Shown: one piece after another, positions 52,294 through 61,004 of the stretch
How positions within the stretch are numbered: the stretch's first letter is position 1
Layout of the letters: every line of letters starts with the position of its first letter
Assembly (NCBI GenBank): GCA_910578995.1
Contig: CAJTSY010000001.1
Coordinates: 48,257 to 112,256, forward strand
Reading direction: 5' to 3'
DNA length: 64,000 bases
Source: an uncultured Acetatifactor sp.
Lineage (GTDB): Bacteria; Bacillota; Clostridia; Lachnospirales; Lachnospiraceae
Position numbers and translations under genes: made by a program
Notes under the pieces: model-generated
Told to the model about the DNA's origin: nothing
Database searches by the model: none
Seen by the model: the letters and a program-made list of their open reading frames with translations, nothing else

Positions 52294-52779
52294 TTATTTA
52301 CTGTTAATATAGTTGATCAGGCCCTCCGAGGCGATGATCTTCTGCATGAATTCCGGAAAAGCCTGTCCCTGGAAGCTGGTTCCCCGGGTCACATTGGTGA
52401 TGACGCCGGAGTCAAAGTCCACTTCCACCTGGTCTCCCGCCTGAATGCCCCTGGACGCCTCCGGGCACTCGATAATGGGCAGGCCGATGTTGATGGCATT
52501 CCGGTAAAAAATCCTGGCAAAGGTCTCCGCAATGACGCAGCTGACCCCTGCGGCCTTGATGGCAATGGGGGCGTGCTCCCTGGATGAGCCGCAGCCGAAG
52601 TTCTTCTCCGCCACAATGATATCGCCTTTGTTTACTTTTTTTATAAAATCCGTGTCGATATCCTCCATGCAGTGAGCCGCCAACTCGGCGGGATCCGATG
52701 TGTTCAGATATCTGGCAGGGATGATTACATCCGTGTCTACATTGTCTCCGTATTTAAAAACTGTTCCTTTTGCGTTCAT
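52294..52779 (-). CDS. leuD: 3-isopropylmalate dehydratase small subunit
   Basis: Swivel-domain subunit of isopropylmalate isomerase for leucine synthesis, about 161 residues. The family start GTVFKYGDNVDTDVIIPARYL and the substrate-loop motif FGCGSSREHAP are clear. The short length with the large subunit of about 421 residues identifies the archaeal/clostridial (homoaconitase-like) LeuCD type. Start at ATG 52779 with AAGG just upstream; an in-frame GTG lies two codons earlier. A 240-bp spacer, longer than normal, separates it from leuC. Confidence 0.95.
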   Translation of the reverse strand: MNAKGTVFKYGDNVDTDVIIPARYLNTSDPAELAAHCMEDIDTDFIKKVNKGDIIVAEKNFGCGSSREHAPIAIKAAGVSCVIAETFARIFYRNAINIGLPIIECPEASRGIQAGDQVEVDFDSGVITNVTRGTSFQGQAFPEFMQKIIASEGLINYINSK

Positions 52780-52901
52780 AATCACCTTGCTTCCTTTCCT
52801 TTATCTTCTCCCCTTCGAAAAAATACTTTTATGGTCTGAAACTGGTTTTAGCCAAAATATTTGAAATCATATCCCAGAGCCGTTGTCAGTTTTTCTTTCA
52901 A

Positions 52902-53003
52902 TTAAGAATACCGGTTTTCCCGTATCTCTTCCGGCGTTTCCCCGTAAATCTGTATCCCACCCGGTTCCACGGAAGCCGTCCTTTCCCCCGGCAGATATTC
53001 CAT
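52902..53003 (-). CDS. Possible 33-residue ORF, in frame behind the leuC stop
   Basis: ATG 53003 to TAA 52902, beginning MEYLPGERTAS and ending ETPEEIRENRYS. It follows the leuC TAG in the same frame, with seven sense codons between, and no strong RBS. It may be a small protein, a decayed C-terminal extension of LeuC, or chance. The rest of the leuC-leuD spacer shows nothing else. Confidence 0.3.
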   Translation of the reverse strand: MEYLPGERTASVEPGGIQIYGETPEEIRENRYS

Positions 53004-53024
53004 TCCGGTTTCCTGCCGTAGTTC

Positions 53025-54290
53025 CTACGCCAGATCCTCCGGAGCACAGATCACGCCTTTTATCGCACTGGCCGCCGCCACCGCAGGGCTTGCCAGATAG
53101 ATCTCAGAGGACACATGTCCCATGCGGCCTACGAAATTGCGGTTGGTGGTGGACACACAGCGCTCCCTCTCCGCCAGGATACCCATATAGCCTCCCAGGC
53201 AGGGCCCACAGGTAGGGGTGCTGACAATAGCGCCCGCTTCGATAAAGGTCTTCAGCAGTCCCTCCTCCATGGCCTGCATGTAGATGGCCTGGGTGGCGGG
53301 AATCACGATGCAGCGCATTCCCTTTGCAACATGTCTGTCCTTCAGCACTTCCGCGGCAGTCCGAAGGTCATCCAGACGTCCGTTGGTGCAGGATCCGATC
53401 ACAACCTGGTCAATGGCGATGGGATCCATCTGCCGGATCTCGTCGATCGTGTGAGTATTCTCCGGAAGATGAGGGAATGCCACCGTGGGCCGCAGGGCGC
53501 TTAAGTCAATGGCATATTCTGCGTCGTACACCGCATCCTCGTCCGCCTGATAAATTGTGTACGGCTTATCGGAATGCTCTTTGATATAATTCTCCGCCGG
53601 CTCGTCCACAGGGAAGATGCCGTTCTTGCCCCCGGCCTCGATTGCCATATTCGCAATGGTAAAGCGGTCATCCATGGTCAGGTTCGCGATGCCGTCCCCC
53701 ACAAACTCCATGGATTTGTAGAGAGCGCCGTCCACCCCGATCATGCCAATGATATGTAAGATCACGTCCTTGCCGCTGACCCATTTGGCGGGTTTGCCGG
53801 TAAGGTTGAACCGGATTGCGGAAGGCACCTTGAACCAGGCCTTGCCCGTGGCCATCCCTGCCGCCATGTCCGTGCTGCCCACGCCGGTGGAGAAAGCCCC
53901 CAATGCGCCGTAGGTACAGGTGTGGGAATCCGCACCAATGATTACGTCCCCGGCCACGGTGAGGCCTTTTTCCGGAAGCAGAGCATGCTCAATGCCCATC
54001 TCACCCACCTCAAAATAATTAGTAATCTCATTTTTCCGGGCGAACTCCCGGACACATTTACAGTGCTCCGCAGACTTGATATCCTTGTTAGGCACGAAAT
54101 GGTCCGGCACCAGGGCAATCTTGTCCTTGTCGAATACCCCCTTGGCCGTAAACTTGTCCATTTCCTTAATGGCCACAGGGCTGGTGATGTCATTGCCCAA
54201 CACCAGGTCAAGATCCGCCTCAATGAGCTGTCCCGCCTCCACTTTCTCCAGGCCCGCGGCAGCAGCCAGGATCTTTTGCGTCATTGTCAT
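53025..54290 (-). CDS. leuC: 3-isopropylmalate dehydratase large subunit
   Basis: [4Fe-4S] aconitase-family subunit, 421 residues from ATG 54290 (MTMTQKILAAAAG), which has AAGGA seven bases upstream. GSDSH-type motif IGADSHTCTYGALG, cluster cysteines in GSCTNGR and CGPCLGG are present. This compact form is the homoaconitase-like type. A SigA promoter lies about 100 bp upstream. A small GGCGGT-TCCC-ACCGC hairpin sits in the leader, but no T-box is recognisable. Confidence 0.96.
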   Translation of the reverse strand: MTMTQKILAAAAGLEKVEAGQLIEADLDLVLGNDITSPVAIKEMDKFTAKGVFDKDKIALVPDHFVPNKDIKSAEHCKCVREFARKNEITNYFEVGEMGIEHALLPEKGLTVAGDVIIGADSHTCTYGALGAFSTGVGSTDMAAGMATGKAWFKVPSAIRFNLTGKPAKWVSGKDVILHIIGMIGVDGALYKSMEFVGDGIANLTMDDRFTIANMAIEAGGKNGIFPVDEPAENYIKEHSDKPYTIYQADEDAVYDAEYAIDLSALRPTVAFPHLPENTHTIDEIRQMDPIAIDQVVIGSCTNGRLDDLRTAAEVLKDRHVAKGMRCIVIPATQAIYMQAMEEGLLKTFIEAGAIVSTPTCGPCLGGYMGILAERERCVSTTNRNFVGRMGHVSSEIYLASPAVAAASAIKGVICAPEDLA

Positions 54291-54393
54291 TCCCATATCC
54301 TTATACCATTCCTTCCCGGGAGAAAGCCGCGGTGGGAACCGCCTCGCAAACCCCGTAATCATCGTTTCAGAATTAATTGCGAAAATCATATGC

Positions 54394-54421
54394 ATTATAG
54401 CATAAGTTTGTATATTTTCAA
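54394..54421 (-). promoter_or_regulatory. Promoter of leuC-leuD
   Basis: Minus-strand TTGAAA (54416-54421), 16-bp spacer, TATAAT (54394-54399). The leader is about 100 nt. Confidence 0.8.
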
Positions 54422-54948
54422 ATGATTTCTTTTATGGGTTTTTAGCAAAACTTTGCCAAAAAGAGCAGGAATCCCGGCAGCATGGTACGGTTCCCGCTCT
54501 TTTTCTTTCTTCTTATTAAAATTGAAGCTGAGCATGTATCCCTTCTGCGCATGATAGGATTCCAGATAGGAAGCGGGCTGCGCCTCTCCCCTTCTGTTAT
54601 ACTCGCCGCCGCGCCATATCTTGATTTTGATAATGTATTGCCGTCCCCTGTAGTCCACAATCACATCCGTGCGCCCCTGGTTCTGGCTTCAATATAATAA
54701 TTTCCCACACCATTGATTACCGGCTTTAAATACAGCAGGAAAAATTTCCTTCCGTTTTCTTCTATAAATTTCTCATCCGCCAGCAGTCCCTCCCTGCTCC
54801 ACGCCGCCTGCCTGTCCGGAAATTCCGCACTGCCGGGAACCTGCTCATCCAACAGCCGGCAAAGCCGGGATAGCTTGTTTACCACCTGGAAAACGGACGG
54901 CTGTATATTGCCCACTGCAGAGGTCACTATGGAGATAAATAGTCTACG
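54395..54948 (-). pseudogene. Decayed AAA-ATPase-like/PD-(D/E)XK nuclease-family gene (C-terminal remnant)
   Basis: C-terminal third of the common Firmicutes AAA-ATPase_like plus PD-(D/E)XK superfamily protein (PF09820/PF08011). One frame reads FFLLYLKPVINGVGNYYIEAR, then a one-base shift near 54662-54668 moves it to VDYRGRQYIIKIKIW, EYNRRGE and GYMLSFNFNKKK. The D-x-K-type core is recognisable. The N-terminal ATPase half is missing; the piece starts where the Gfo/Idh gene ends (54944). Such genes are present in many copies in gut Clostridia and often decay. Confidence 0.85.
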
Positions 54949-55918
54949 CTTCTTTCTCCCCACAGCACTGGTCAATTCTGTCGAACAATCTGGCACAGTC
55001 CAGCGTATCCTGCCAGGGGATCACCGGGCTTTCCAGGAGTCCCTGCCGGATACACCGGATTGCCTCCTCCAGCTCATACACAAAACCGTTTTTCGTCTCC
55101 TGATCCACGAAATGCTCCACAAGCTCCCCCGCCCCGTCATACAGGAAACACTCAAAGGAATGGTGGGGTTCCGGCCATACGATCTTCCCTTTTCTTCCAT
55201 ATAAGATCATCCCGGCATTCATCTTCGTCACAAAGCTTGTAGCAAGGTCTGCCAGAGTATACTCAAAATCGATGGATATATGATTGTTGATATCCACGCC
55301 GGTTTCCCCCCGGATGGCGGAAACCTCCATCCTCCTGATCTTCTGCTCCAGGACATAGGTGGTGATTTCATAAGCGTAAACCGTGATGTCCCTGGCCGCG
55401 CCGCCTCCCAGTTTTGGATTAAAATACCGGTTGTCTGCGCCCTCCGGCGCGGAGAATCCGATAGAAAGTTGGGAAATCTCCGGAATTCCGATCCTGTCCT
55501 CAGCAAGCCACTGTTTCACCTTTTTCATCGTGGGCAGGAAGCGGCTCCACATGGCTTCCATGACGAACACGCCCTTTTCCTTCGCCAGGGCGTACAGGCT
55601 CTCCGCCTCCCCGCTGTTTATAAACATAGCCTTCTCACAGAGCACAGGGATGCCCCGCTCCACGCACATCCTGGACAGGCGGTAATGGTCGTGGGGCGTC
55701 ACCGCGATGTAGGCGCAGTCGGGCTTCTCTTTGTCAAGCAGTTCCTCATAACTGTCGTAAGCTTTGGGAATGCCGTTCTTTGCGGCGAATTCCTCCGCTC
55801 TCTCCAGGCTCTTGCTGGCTACGGCACAGACCTCGCAATCCCCGATCATCGAGGCAGCCTGGCAAAATTTCGCGCCTATTTTAGCGGCGCCCAGTATGGC
55901 ATAACGAAATGTACTCAT
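54944..55918 (-). CDS. Gfo/Idh/MocA-family oxidoreductase
   Basis: NAD(P)-dependent sugar or polyol dehydrogenase-like protein, 324 residues. N-terminal Rossmann fold (FRYAILGAAKIGAKFCQAA), EKAMFINSGEAE with the family Glu-Lys pair (CEKA), and C-terminal alpha/beta domain (GGGAARDITVYAYE). Start ATG 55918 has AAAGGA upstream. The substrate is unknown; nearby manA and ROK kinase suggest sugar metabolism. Its 3' end touches the decayed nuclease gene. Confidence 0.92.
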   Translation of the reverse strand: MSTFRYAILGAAKIGAKFCQAASMIGDCEVCAVASKSLERAEEFAAKNGIPKAYDSYEELLDKEKPDCAYIAVTPHDHYRLSRMCVERGIPVLCEKAMFINSGEAESLYALAKEKGVFVMEAMWSRFLPTMKKVKQWLAEDRIGIPEISQLSIGFSAPEGADNRYFNPKLGGGAARDITVYAYEITTYVLEQKIRRMEVSAIRGETGVDINNHISIDFEYTLADLATSFVTKMNAGMILYGRKGKIVWPEPHHSFECFLYDGAGELVEHFVDQETKNGFVYELEEAIRCIRQGLLESPVIPWQDTLDCARLFDRIDQCCGEKEA

Positions 55919-56018
55919 TTTAGTATCCTTTCTTTTTATGAAACATCCTATTCGGAAAAGTGTTCCCAATGCTAGATTACATAATCTTCAACAATCTGAC
56001 AGTTCTATAAACGGAAAG

Positions 56019-56405
56019 TTATCTACGAAGCCCTTCTTCTGTAAAAGTTCTTTTTAATGCCCTTTCTGTCGGAAATATAGAACCTATCAAAATAGCTATT
56101 TGAAGAAATGACAAAATCAAGCTGACAATTCCGATAGCATCATTTGAAGCTCCGTGAAAGGGAAGATGGATAATGATTGACGGAACTAAAATAACCCAAC
56201 CGATTCTCCACCAAAGTTTTCCGCTGTAATGATGGGCAAAAAGCCATGTATCCATATTCTTCATAGAACGAGAGGTTCTATATCCAATCAGAGAATTTAT
56301 CTTTTGCGGCGGACGTTTCCACATGAGCCGTCCGATAACTATCATCAACAACGGAATGAGTAAATCGCAACAAAACCTAAACCACCAAAACCACATATCA
56401 TTCAC
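56019..56405 (-). CDS. SdpI-family membrane protein
   Basis: 128 residues with three or four TM helices and the SdpI hallmark KINSLIGYRTSRSMKN-x-x-TW (about 36-54). Characterised SdpI confers immunity to the SdpC toxin in Bacillus; most members lack that partner and no sdpA/B/C-like genes are here. It is more AT-rich than its neighbours, suggesting separate origin. GAGGTGA lies just before two possible ATGs (56405, 56396). Confidence 0.88.
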   Translation of the reverse strand: MNDMWFWWFRFCCDLLIPLLMIVIGRLMWKRPPQKINSLIGYRTSRSMKNMDTWLFAHHYSGKLWWRIGWVILVPSIIIHLPFHGASNDAIGIVSLILSFLQIAILIGSIFPTERALKRTFTEEGLRR

Positions 56406-56484
56406 CTCGAGTACTCAACTTCGAACAGGAAGTTATGAAATAAGACACAAGAAACCGACTCCGCAACAGAGCCGGCTTCCCATA

Positions 56485-56682
56485 TCAGGCTTCTTCATCC
56501 ATATTACCCACAGCGACAGGACAATTGCGCAGGCAGTTTCCACATTTCACACATCCCTCATCCGGTACAGGCACCGGAAAGCCCAAAGCACCCTTCTGAA
56601 AGGAAATGTGTGCACATCCACCGCAGGAAGCGCATCCTGAACACATGCCTGTCTTTGTCACCTCTGAAATGTTATTATTCAC
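56485..56682 (-). CDS. Small cysteine-rich 4Fe-4S-type protein
   Basis: 65 residues with ten cysteines. An N-terminal group (MCSGCASCGGCAH) and a C-terminal ferredoxin motif CVKCGNCLRNCP could bind one or two [4Fe-4S] clusters. The pattern resembles the clostridial small ferredoxin-like proteins annotated as 4Fe-4S binding. The start is a GTG at 56682 with an AAAGG that overlaps it, so the start is uncertain. It is between SdpI and manA, with no obvious partner. Confidence 0.7.
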   Translation of the reverse strand: MNNNISEVTKTGMCSGCASCGGCAHISFQKGALGFPVPVPDEGCVKCGNCLRNCPVAVGNMDEEA

Positions 56683-56820
56683 CCTTTTGTCCTTTCACCC
56701 GGGAGTTCCACATCCAAAGCACCTGTCCTTCTCCAAAAAACAGCTTCGCAGAATGATTCCCGGCAGTGTGGATATACAGGCAGGAAACATCCCTCCCCGC
56801 TTCCCAACTGTCAGCAAAAT

Positions 56821-57774
56821 TTACTTCTCCACCGTGGATAAAATCAGGCTCATCTTTCCCTGCATCTCTACCGTCCCATACCCGGCAGGAATGATAAAAT
56901 GGTCTCCCCTGTGCACCTTCTCCCCGTCCACAGTCCCTTCTCCCTCCAGAACCGATACCGCCAGGAAAGGATAATTCTGCTCAAATGACGCATCCCCGTT
57001 CACATCCAGTTTGAAAATAGTATATTTCTCGCAGGTATAAATCTGGTTCAGTACATTCTCCGGCAGTTCGCTGATGGACTTGACGCTGTCCTGTGCACTT
57101 TTGGCCGGTACGGTGATTACATCCAGGCTCTTGCCAATATGGAGCTCCCGGCTCTTTCCGTTCTGCAGGCGGCCATAGTCATACAAGCGGTAGGTGATGG
57201 CGCTGTTCTGCTGTGTCTCCAGGATCAAAGTGTCCGCCTTGATGGCATGCACCGTGCCGGGATCGATCTGGATGAAATCCCCCTTGCGGATGGGAATCTC
57301 GCGGATCAGCTCCTGCCACTTTCCCCCGTGCACCATGTCGTCCAACTCTTCCTTGGTCCTGGCATTGTGTCCGATGACCAGAGTTGCGTTCTCCTTACAA
57401 TCCATGATATACCAGCACTCTGTCTTACCCAGGCTCCCGTTCTCGTTCTCCTTTGCATAGGCATCGTCCGGATGCACCTGGATGCTCAGATCGTCCTGGG
57501 CATCGATAATTTTGGTCAGCAAAGGATACCTGTCATAACCCAGGTTTCCAAACAATTCCGGGTGCTTCTCCCATATCTCGGACAGCTTACAGCCCTCATA
57601 AACCCCCTTGCGCACGGTCCCGTCCCCTTCCGGGTGGGCGGAAATCCCCCAGCACTCTCCCAGGTCATTCCCCTCCACAGGGTAACCGAATACTTCCCTC
57701 AGCTTGGAACCGCCCCAGATATTGTGGGTGCATACCGGATCCAGGAACAACAGTTCTCTGCCTTCTTTGCTCAT
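56821..57774 (-). CDS. manA: Mannose-6-phosphate isomerase, class I
   Basis: Zinc enzyme interconverting mannose-6-P and fructose-6-P, 317 residues (Bacillus-type short form). Zinc ligands are in QVHPDDAYA (about 98-106) and LGKTECWY; the active-site TVHAIKADTLILETQQNS is present. ATG 57774 has GGAGG. A ROK-family fructokinase/glucokinase precedes it by 160 bp, similar to the gmuE-gmuF pairing in Bacillus. Confidence 0.95.
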   Translation of the reverse strand: MSKEGRELLFLDPVCTHNIWGGSKLREVFGYPVEGNDLGECWGISAHPEGDGTVRKGVYEGCKLSEIWEKHPELFGNLGYDRYPLLTKIIDAQDDLSIQVHPDDAYAKENENGSLGKTECWYIMDCKENATLVIGHNARTKEELDDMVHGGKWQELIREIPIRKGDFIQIDPGTVHAIKADTLILETQQNSAITYRLYDYGRLQNGKSRELHIGKSLDVITVPAKSAQDSVKSISELPENVLNQIYTCEKYTIFKLDVNGDASFEQNYPFLAVSVLEGEGTVDGEKVHRGDHFIIPAGYGTVEMQGKMSLILSTVEK

Positions 57775-57934
57775 ATCATTTCCTCCGCATATATCATATT
57801 TGACGGGAAAAACCATGATTCTGCTTGATTCTGTAAAGGTTTCCTTCCCGATTTTCTTCTTCAAATCTTAACCTGCCTCCTGCCTGCCCCCTTTCTCAGA
57901 CGCAGACAGGCAGAAATCCGGATGCCGCTCCGGA

Positions 57935-58807
57935 CTAGGCCAGAGCATCCATCCCCAGCTTAATCGCCCCCAGAATGCCGGGATCCTCCCCCAGAGCGGG
58001 CGGCACAATATACGTGTCAATATTCTCCAGAATCTGTTTATGTGCCACATATCCGTTCAGCATGTGCAGAACCTCTTTCCTGACCATCCCGAACAGCTTC
58101 TCCTGGTGCATGATGCCGCCCCAGAGGATGATCTTCTGCGGAGAATATGCCATGATATAGTCCATCAGCGCCTGTGCGATATAATAGGCCTCCATCTCCC
58201 AGACCTCATCCCTGTCCGCAAGCTCCACGCCTTTCTTGCCCCAGCGGTCCTCCACTGCGGGACCGGAAGCCAGGCCCTCCACACAGTTTCCATGGAAGGG
58301 ACATTTTCCCTTATAAGTATCTTTCGGATGCCGCTCCAGAAGGATATGCCCCCCTTCCGGATGCACCAGGCCGTGGAGCAGTCCGCCGTTGACATACACG
58401 CCCACGCCCACACCGGTGCCGATGGTCACATAGATGGCGCTCTCCGCTCCCTTGGCGGCCCCCCAGGTCACTTCGCCCAGGATCGCGCCGTTTACGTCGG
58501 TGTCAAAACCTACCGGCACATTCAGCGCGTTTTTCAGTGTTCCTACAACGTCGTAATACTCCCATCCCGCCTTCGGCGTCTTCGTGATATATCCGTAGGT
58601 TTCCGAATTCTTATTTAAATCAATGGGTCCAAAGCACCCGACTCCCAGCGCCTGGATCTCCCAGTTACGGTAATAGCCGATAATATCCTCAAATGTCTCC
58701 TTTGGCTGTCTGGTGGGGAAAGAAACCCTGTCCTTAATCACCCCGTTTTCATCGCCTACCGCGCACACCATCTTGGTACCGCCCGCCTCGATTCCTCCTA
58801 TTAACAT
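57935..58807 (-). CDS. ROK-family sugar kinase (fructokinase-like)
   Basis: 290-residue kinase of the ROK family. The phosphate motif GGIEAGGTKMVCAVG (3-17), zinc motif HPEGGHILLERH...CPFHGNCVEG and GTGVGVGVYVNG identify the YdhR/ScrK fructokinase branch rather than glucokinase. The ATG at 58807 has AAGGAGG. A TATAAT (58900-58905, minus) about 90 bp upstream may be its -10. A small TCCGGA...TCCGGA hairpin follows its stop (57917-57934). With manA it likely feeds fructose and mannose into glycolysis. Confidence 0.92.
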   Translation of the reverse strand: MLIGGIEAGGTKMVCAVGDENGVIKDRVSFPTRQPKETFEDIIGYYRNWEIQALGVGCFGPIDLNKNSETYGYITKTPKAGWEYYDVVGTLKNALNVPVGFDTDVNGAILGEVTWGAAKGAESAIYVTIGTGVGVGVYVNGGLLHGLVHPEGGHILLERHPKDTYKGKCPFHGNCVEGLASGPAVEDRWGKKGVELADRDEVWEMEAYYIAQALMDYIMAYSPQKIILWGGIMHQEKLFGMVRKEVLHMLNGYVAHKQILENIDTYIVPPALGEDPGILGAIKLGMDALA

Positions 58808-58958
58808 GTCTGCTCCTCCTTGTGATATATGATTTTGGCTTTTAAGCCGCGGAAAACACATCCAGGATCCCTGCCGCTCCTCCGCTCATGAATAATCCCA
58901 TTATACACTAATCTGGAGGCAAATGGTAGTCCCCAAGTAAGATTTGCGATAAATCCGC

Positions 58959-59209
58959 TCAACTTTTGGTCCGTGCCGCCACAAAGGCCCACAGGCGCTC
59001 CCGCAGCTCCCGTATCGCCCCCTGCAGAAAGCTTTCCCCCTTCACCATGGAACCGCTGGCGCCGCTCTCCCAGTGTCCCGGGTAATTCGGCTTCCGCCTG
59101 TCACGCTGCATGAGCAGGGCAGAACCGTCCCGTCCGCAAGATACGCATCCCACAGCTCAGGGGCGGGGTCTCCGCATTTTGGTATCGCTTTTTCCATATT
59201 TTCCGCCAT
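58959..59209 (-). pseudogene. Decayed NUDIX hydrolase
   Basis: The N-terminal frame reads ELWDAYLADGTVL; after an internal deletion and frameshift near 59120 the other frame gives ALLMQRDRRKPNYPGHWE, GGS-like SGSMVKGE and AIRELRE. This is the first half of the Nudix box; the second EE pair and the C-terminal half are lost. Related intact genes are NUDIX hydrolases of the isopentenyl-diphosphate-isomerase-like type. Confidence 0.75.
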
Positions 59210-59225
59210 CTGGTTTTCCATTTCC

Positions 59226-59311
59226 GGCAGCCTCCTGTCCGTCCCCGGGTTCCGCCGCTTCCGTTCCCGGCAGCCTGCGGTTCTGTCTCCGGGTTCCGCA
59301 AAACACTGTTA
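59226..59311. repeat. Two imperfect repeats of about 43 bp
   Basis: ggcagcct and the later ccgggttccgc recur about 43 bp apart, in non-coding sequence between the decayed NUDIX gene and the AraC-type gene. Confidence 0.5.
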
Positions 59312-59387
59312 TTTTGAGCGCCTTTTATCAGAAGCGAAAGGATTGCTTCTGATAAACGATTCCCTTTGGCTGAATTTTTTAAACTGG

Positions 59388-61004
59388 TTATTCCGGCAGA
59401 TACCGGAACGGCTTCTTCACTTCATCCGCAAGATACCTGACTGCGCCGCCGTATGCGCCAAGCAGCCGGGCCTGCTCATCCATGCCATCATATGCCTCTC
59501 GCAGGAGCCTTGCCACAGTACTGCCCGGCTTTTCGGCGGCTTCCTTCACGGCATCGTTATCCGGCCCGCCAGATACTTCTTCAGAAGCAGCGCTGTCAGG
59601 TTTCCCGTTAGCTTCTTCCGCCACAGTGTTTCCTTCCCCACAGCCGCCTATCCCGCGTGCCATCTTTACCGCTCTCTCCATCTTACCGCAGACAGCGTCC
59701 AACGCCGCCCTCTGCCCTTCGTCCAGATGCGTCCCCAGCTTCTGGATCTCGCCTCTCAGGTAGAACAGCAGAATCTCCTCCTGAGTCGCCAGATCACTGT
59801 AAATCTTTCCGGTGGTTCTCTGGTCCGAGGGCGCTTTTTTCTCTCCTGCAAAAGCCCCCGCCGCATCCCCTGAAAGGTTCCGGAAAAAATCCACCGCTTC
59901 GCCCAGCTTTTCTTTGAAATTCAAAATACCTTCAAAAAGCGGCTTATGCCGCGGCGCCCGGAGGATATCCATATCGGCTGCAAAACGGATGGTGTCCAAC
60001 CTGAACAGAGCGTCCTCCAGCCGATAAGCCGTCACATCCTCCAGCCCCATGTCGGCCAGCTCCCCGGCTGTCTCCCGGAGCGCCTGCGCGATATAGCCAT
60101 AGGGCAGGGACGGCTCCGACAGTTCCCCGGCAGCGGCCAGACCGGCATCCACGGCGGCCCTGATTTTCTGCCTTGCCTTTGTCCTCATATCCTCCAGGAT
60201 CAGCCCCCACAGCTCGCCCAGGAAGCCCGCGATTTTCCCGGATTTCATCCTCGCATTCTGCGCCAGGCTGTCGTACCGGGCGCACAGCGGCTGAAATGCG
60301 GCGCGGTGCTCCGGCATGGCCCTGGAGATCATCAGCCCCGTCTGGAACGCCGTCACACTGGCGGCAAATGCCGCATCCTCCACCGCTTTCACGATCAGAA
60401 AACGGGCAAATATTTCATCCGGGTTCCGTGTCACGGAGGTAACCTGTTCCAACACCTTCTCCAGCCGTCCTGCCATTTCCTCCGCTCTCCCGGCGGCGAA
60501 TTCCCACACCTGTACGTATATTGCCGCCGCTTCTCCCTCGGCATTCCCGCCCTTCCTGGTTTCCGCCGCGGTCTCCTTCGCCTGTACGATCAGGCTGTTC
60601 AGCTCCCTTACCATCTCGTCTGCACTCTTTGCATTTGTCATTGCGCTTTCCTCCTTTTTCTTTCCCGGGAAGCCTATGGATGAATGATATTTCCTGTATT
60701 CCGTGGGTGTCACCCCCAGGTACGCCTTGAAGCTTCGTGTGAAGCCTTCATGGGAATCGTAACCGTACTTTAACGCGATGGAAAGGACGGAATCCTTCGT
60801 ACCCGCCAGCTCTTCCGCCGCAAGGGACAGCCTGCGCCGGTTCACATATCCCATGACGGTCTCCCCCACCGCCTCCCGGAAGATGCGCTGATAATGATAT
60901 TTGGAAAAATGGATATCTTCCGCAAGCATCTCCACGGTGAGCTTCTCCTGAAGACGTTCCTCTATCATCGCAAGGGAACGGAATATGGGGTTTTTCTCTT
61001 TCAT
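59388..61004 (-). CDS. AraC-family regulator with long C-terminal helical domain
   Basis: 538 residues. Unlike most AraC proteins, the two-helix-turn-helix DNA-binding domain is N-terminal (about 5-105; LTVEMLAEDIHFSKYHYQRIF, ...GYDSHEGFTRSFKAYLGVTPTEYRKY in part). The remaining 430 residues are predicted mostly alpha-helical, Ala/Glu/Lys-rich, and I do not recognise the domain; it may sense a ligand or partner. Three 12-residue repeats lie near residues 459-494. Start ATG 61004 has AGGAGG. It is divergent from an orphan response regulator across a 340-bp region. Confidence 0.85.
   Translation of the reverse strand: MKEKNPIFRSLAMIEERLQEKLTVEMLAEDIHFSKYHYQRIFREAVGETVMGYVNRRRLSLAAEELAGTKDSVLSIALKYGYDSHEGFTRSFKAYLGVTPTEYRKYHSSIGFPGKKKEESAMTNAKSADEMVRELNSLIVQAKETAAETRKGGNAEGEAAAIYVQVWEFAAGRAEEMAGRLEKVLEQVTSVTRNPDEIFARFLIVKAVEDAAFAASVTAFQTGLMISRAMPEHRAAFQPLCARYDSLAQNARMKSGKIAGFLGELWGLILEDMRTKARQKIRAAVDAGLAAAGELSEPSLPYGYIAQALRETAGELADMGLEDVTAYRLEDALFRLDTIRFAADMDILRAPRHKPLFEGILNFKEKLGEAVDFFRNLSGDAAGAFAGEKKAPSDQRTTGKIYSDLATQEEILLFYLRGEIQKLGTHLDEGQRAALDAVCGKMERAVKMARGIGGCGEGNTVAEEANGKPDSAASEEVSGGPDNDAVKEAAEKPGSTVARLLREAYDGMDEQARLLGAYGGAVRYLADEVKKPFRYLPE
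59521..59628 (-). repeat. Three 36-bp in-frame repeats in the AraC-type gene
   Basis: Units 59521-59556, 59557-59592 and 59593-59628 encode three 12-residue copies of a (T/A)-x-x-EEA-x-x-(K/G)PDS-type motif in the C-terminal domain. DNA identity is moderate, protein pattern clear. Confidence 0.65.

Noticed and set aside
52883..53215. 110-codon plus-strand frame near leuC-leuD
   Set aside because: Antisense to the leuC 3' end, Pro/Ser/Arg-rich, no RBS.
54291..54390. T-box leader for leuC
   Set aside because: A GGCGGT-TCCC-ACCGC hairpin resembles part of a T-box, but the conserved AGGGTGG-N-ACCGCG antiterminator sequence, specifier stem and terminator are missing.
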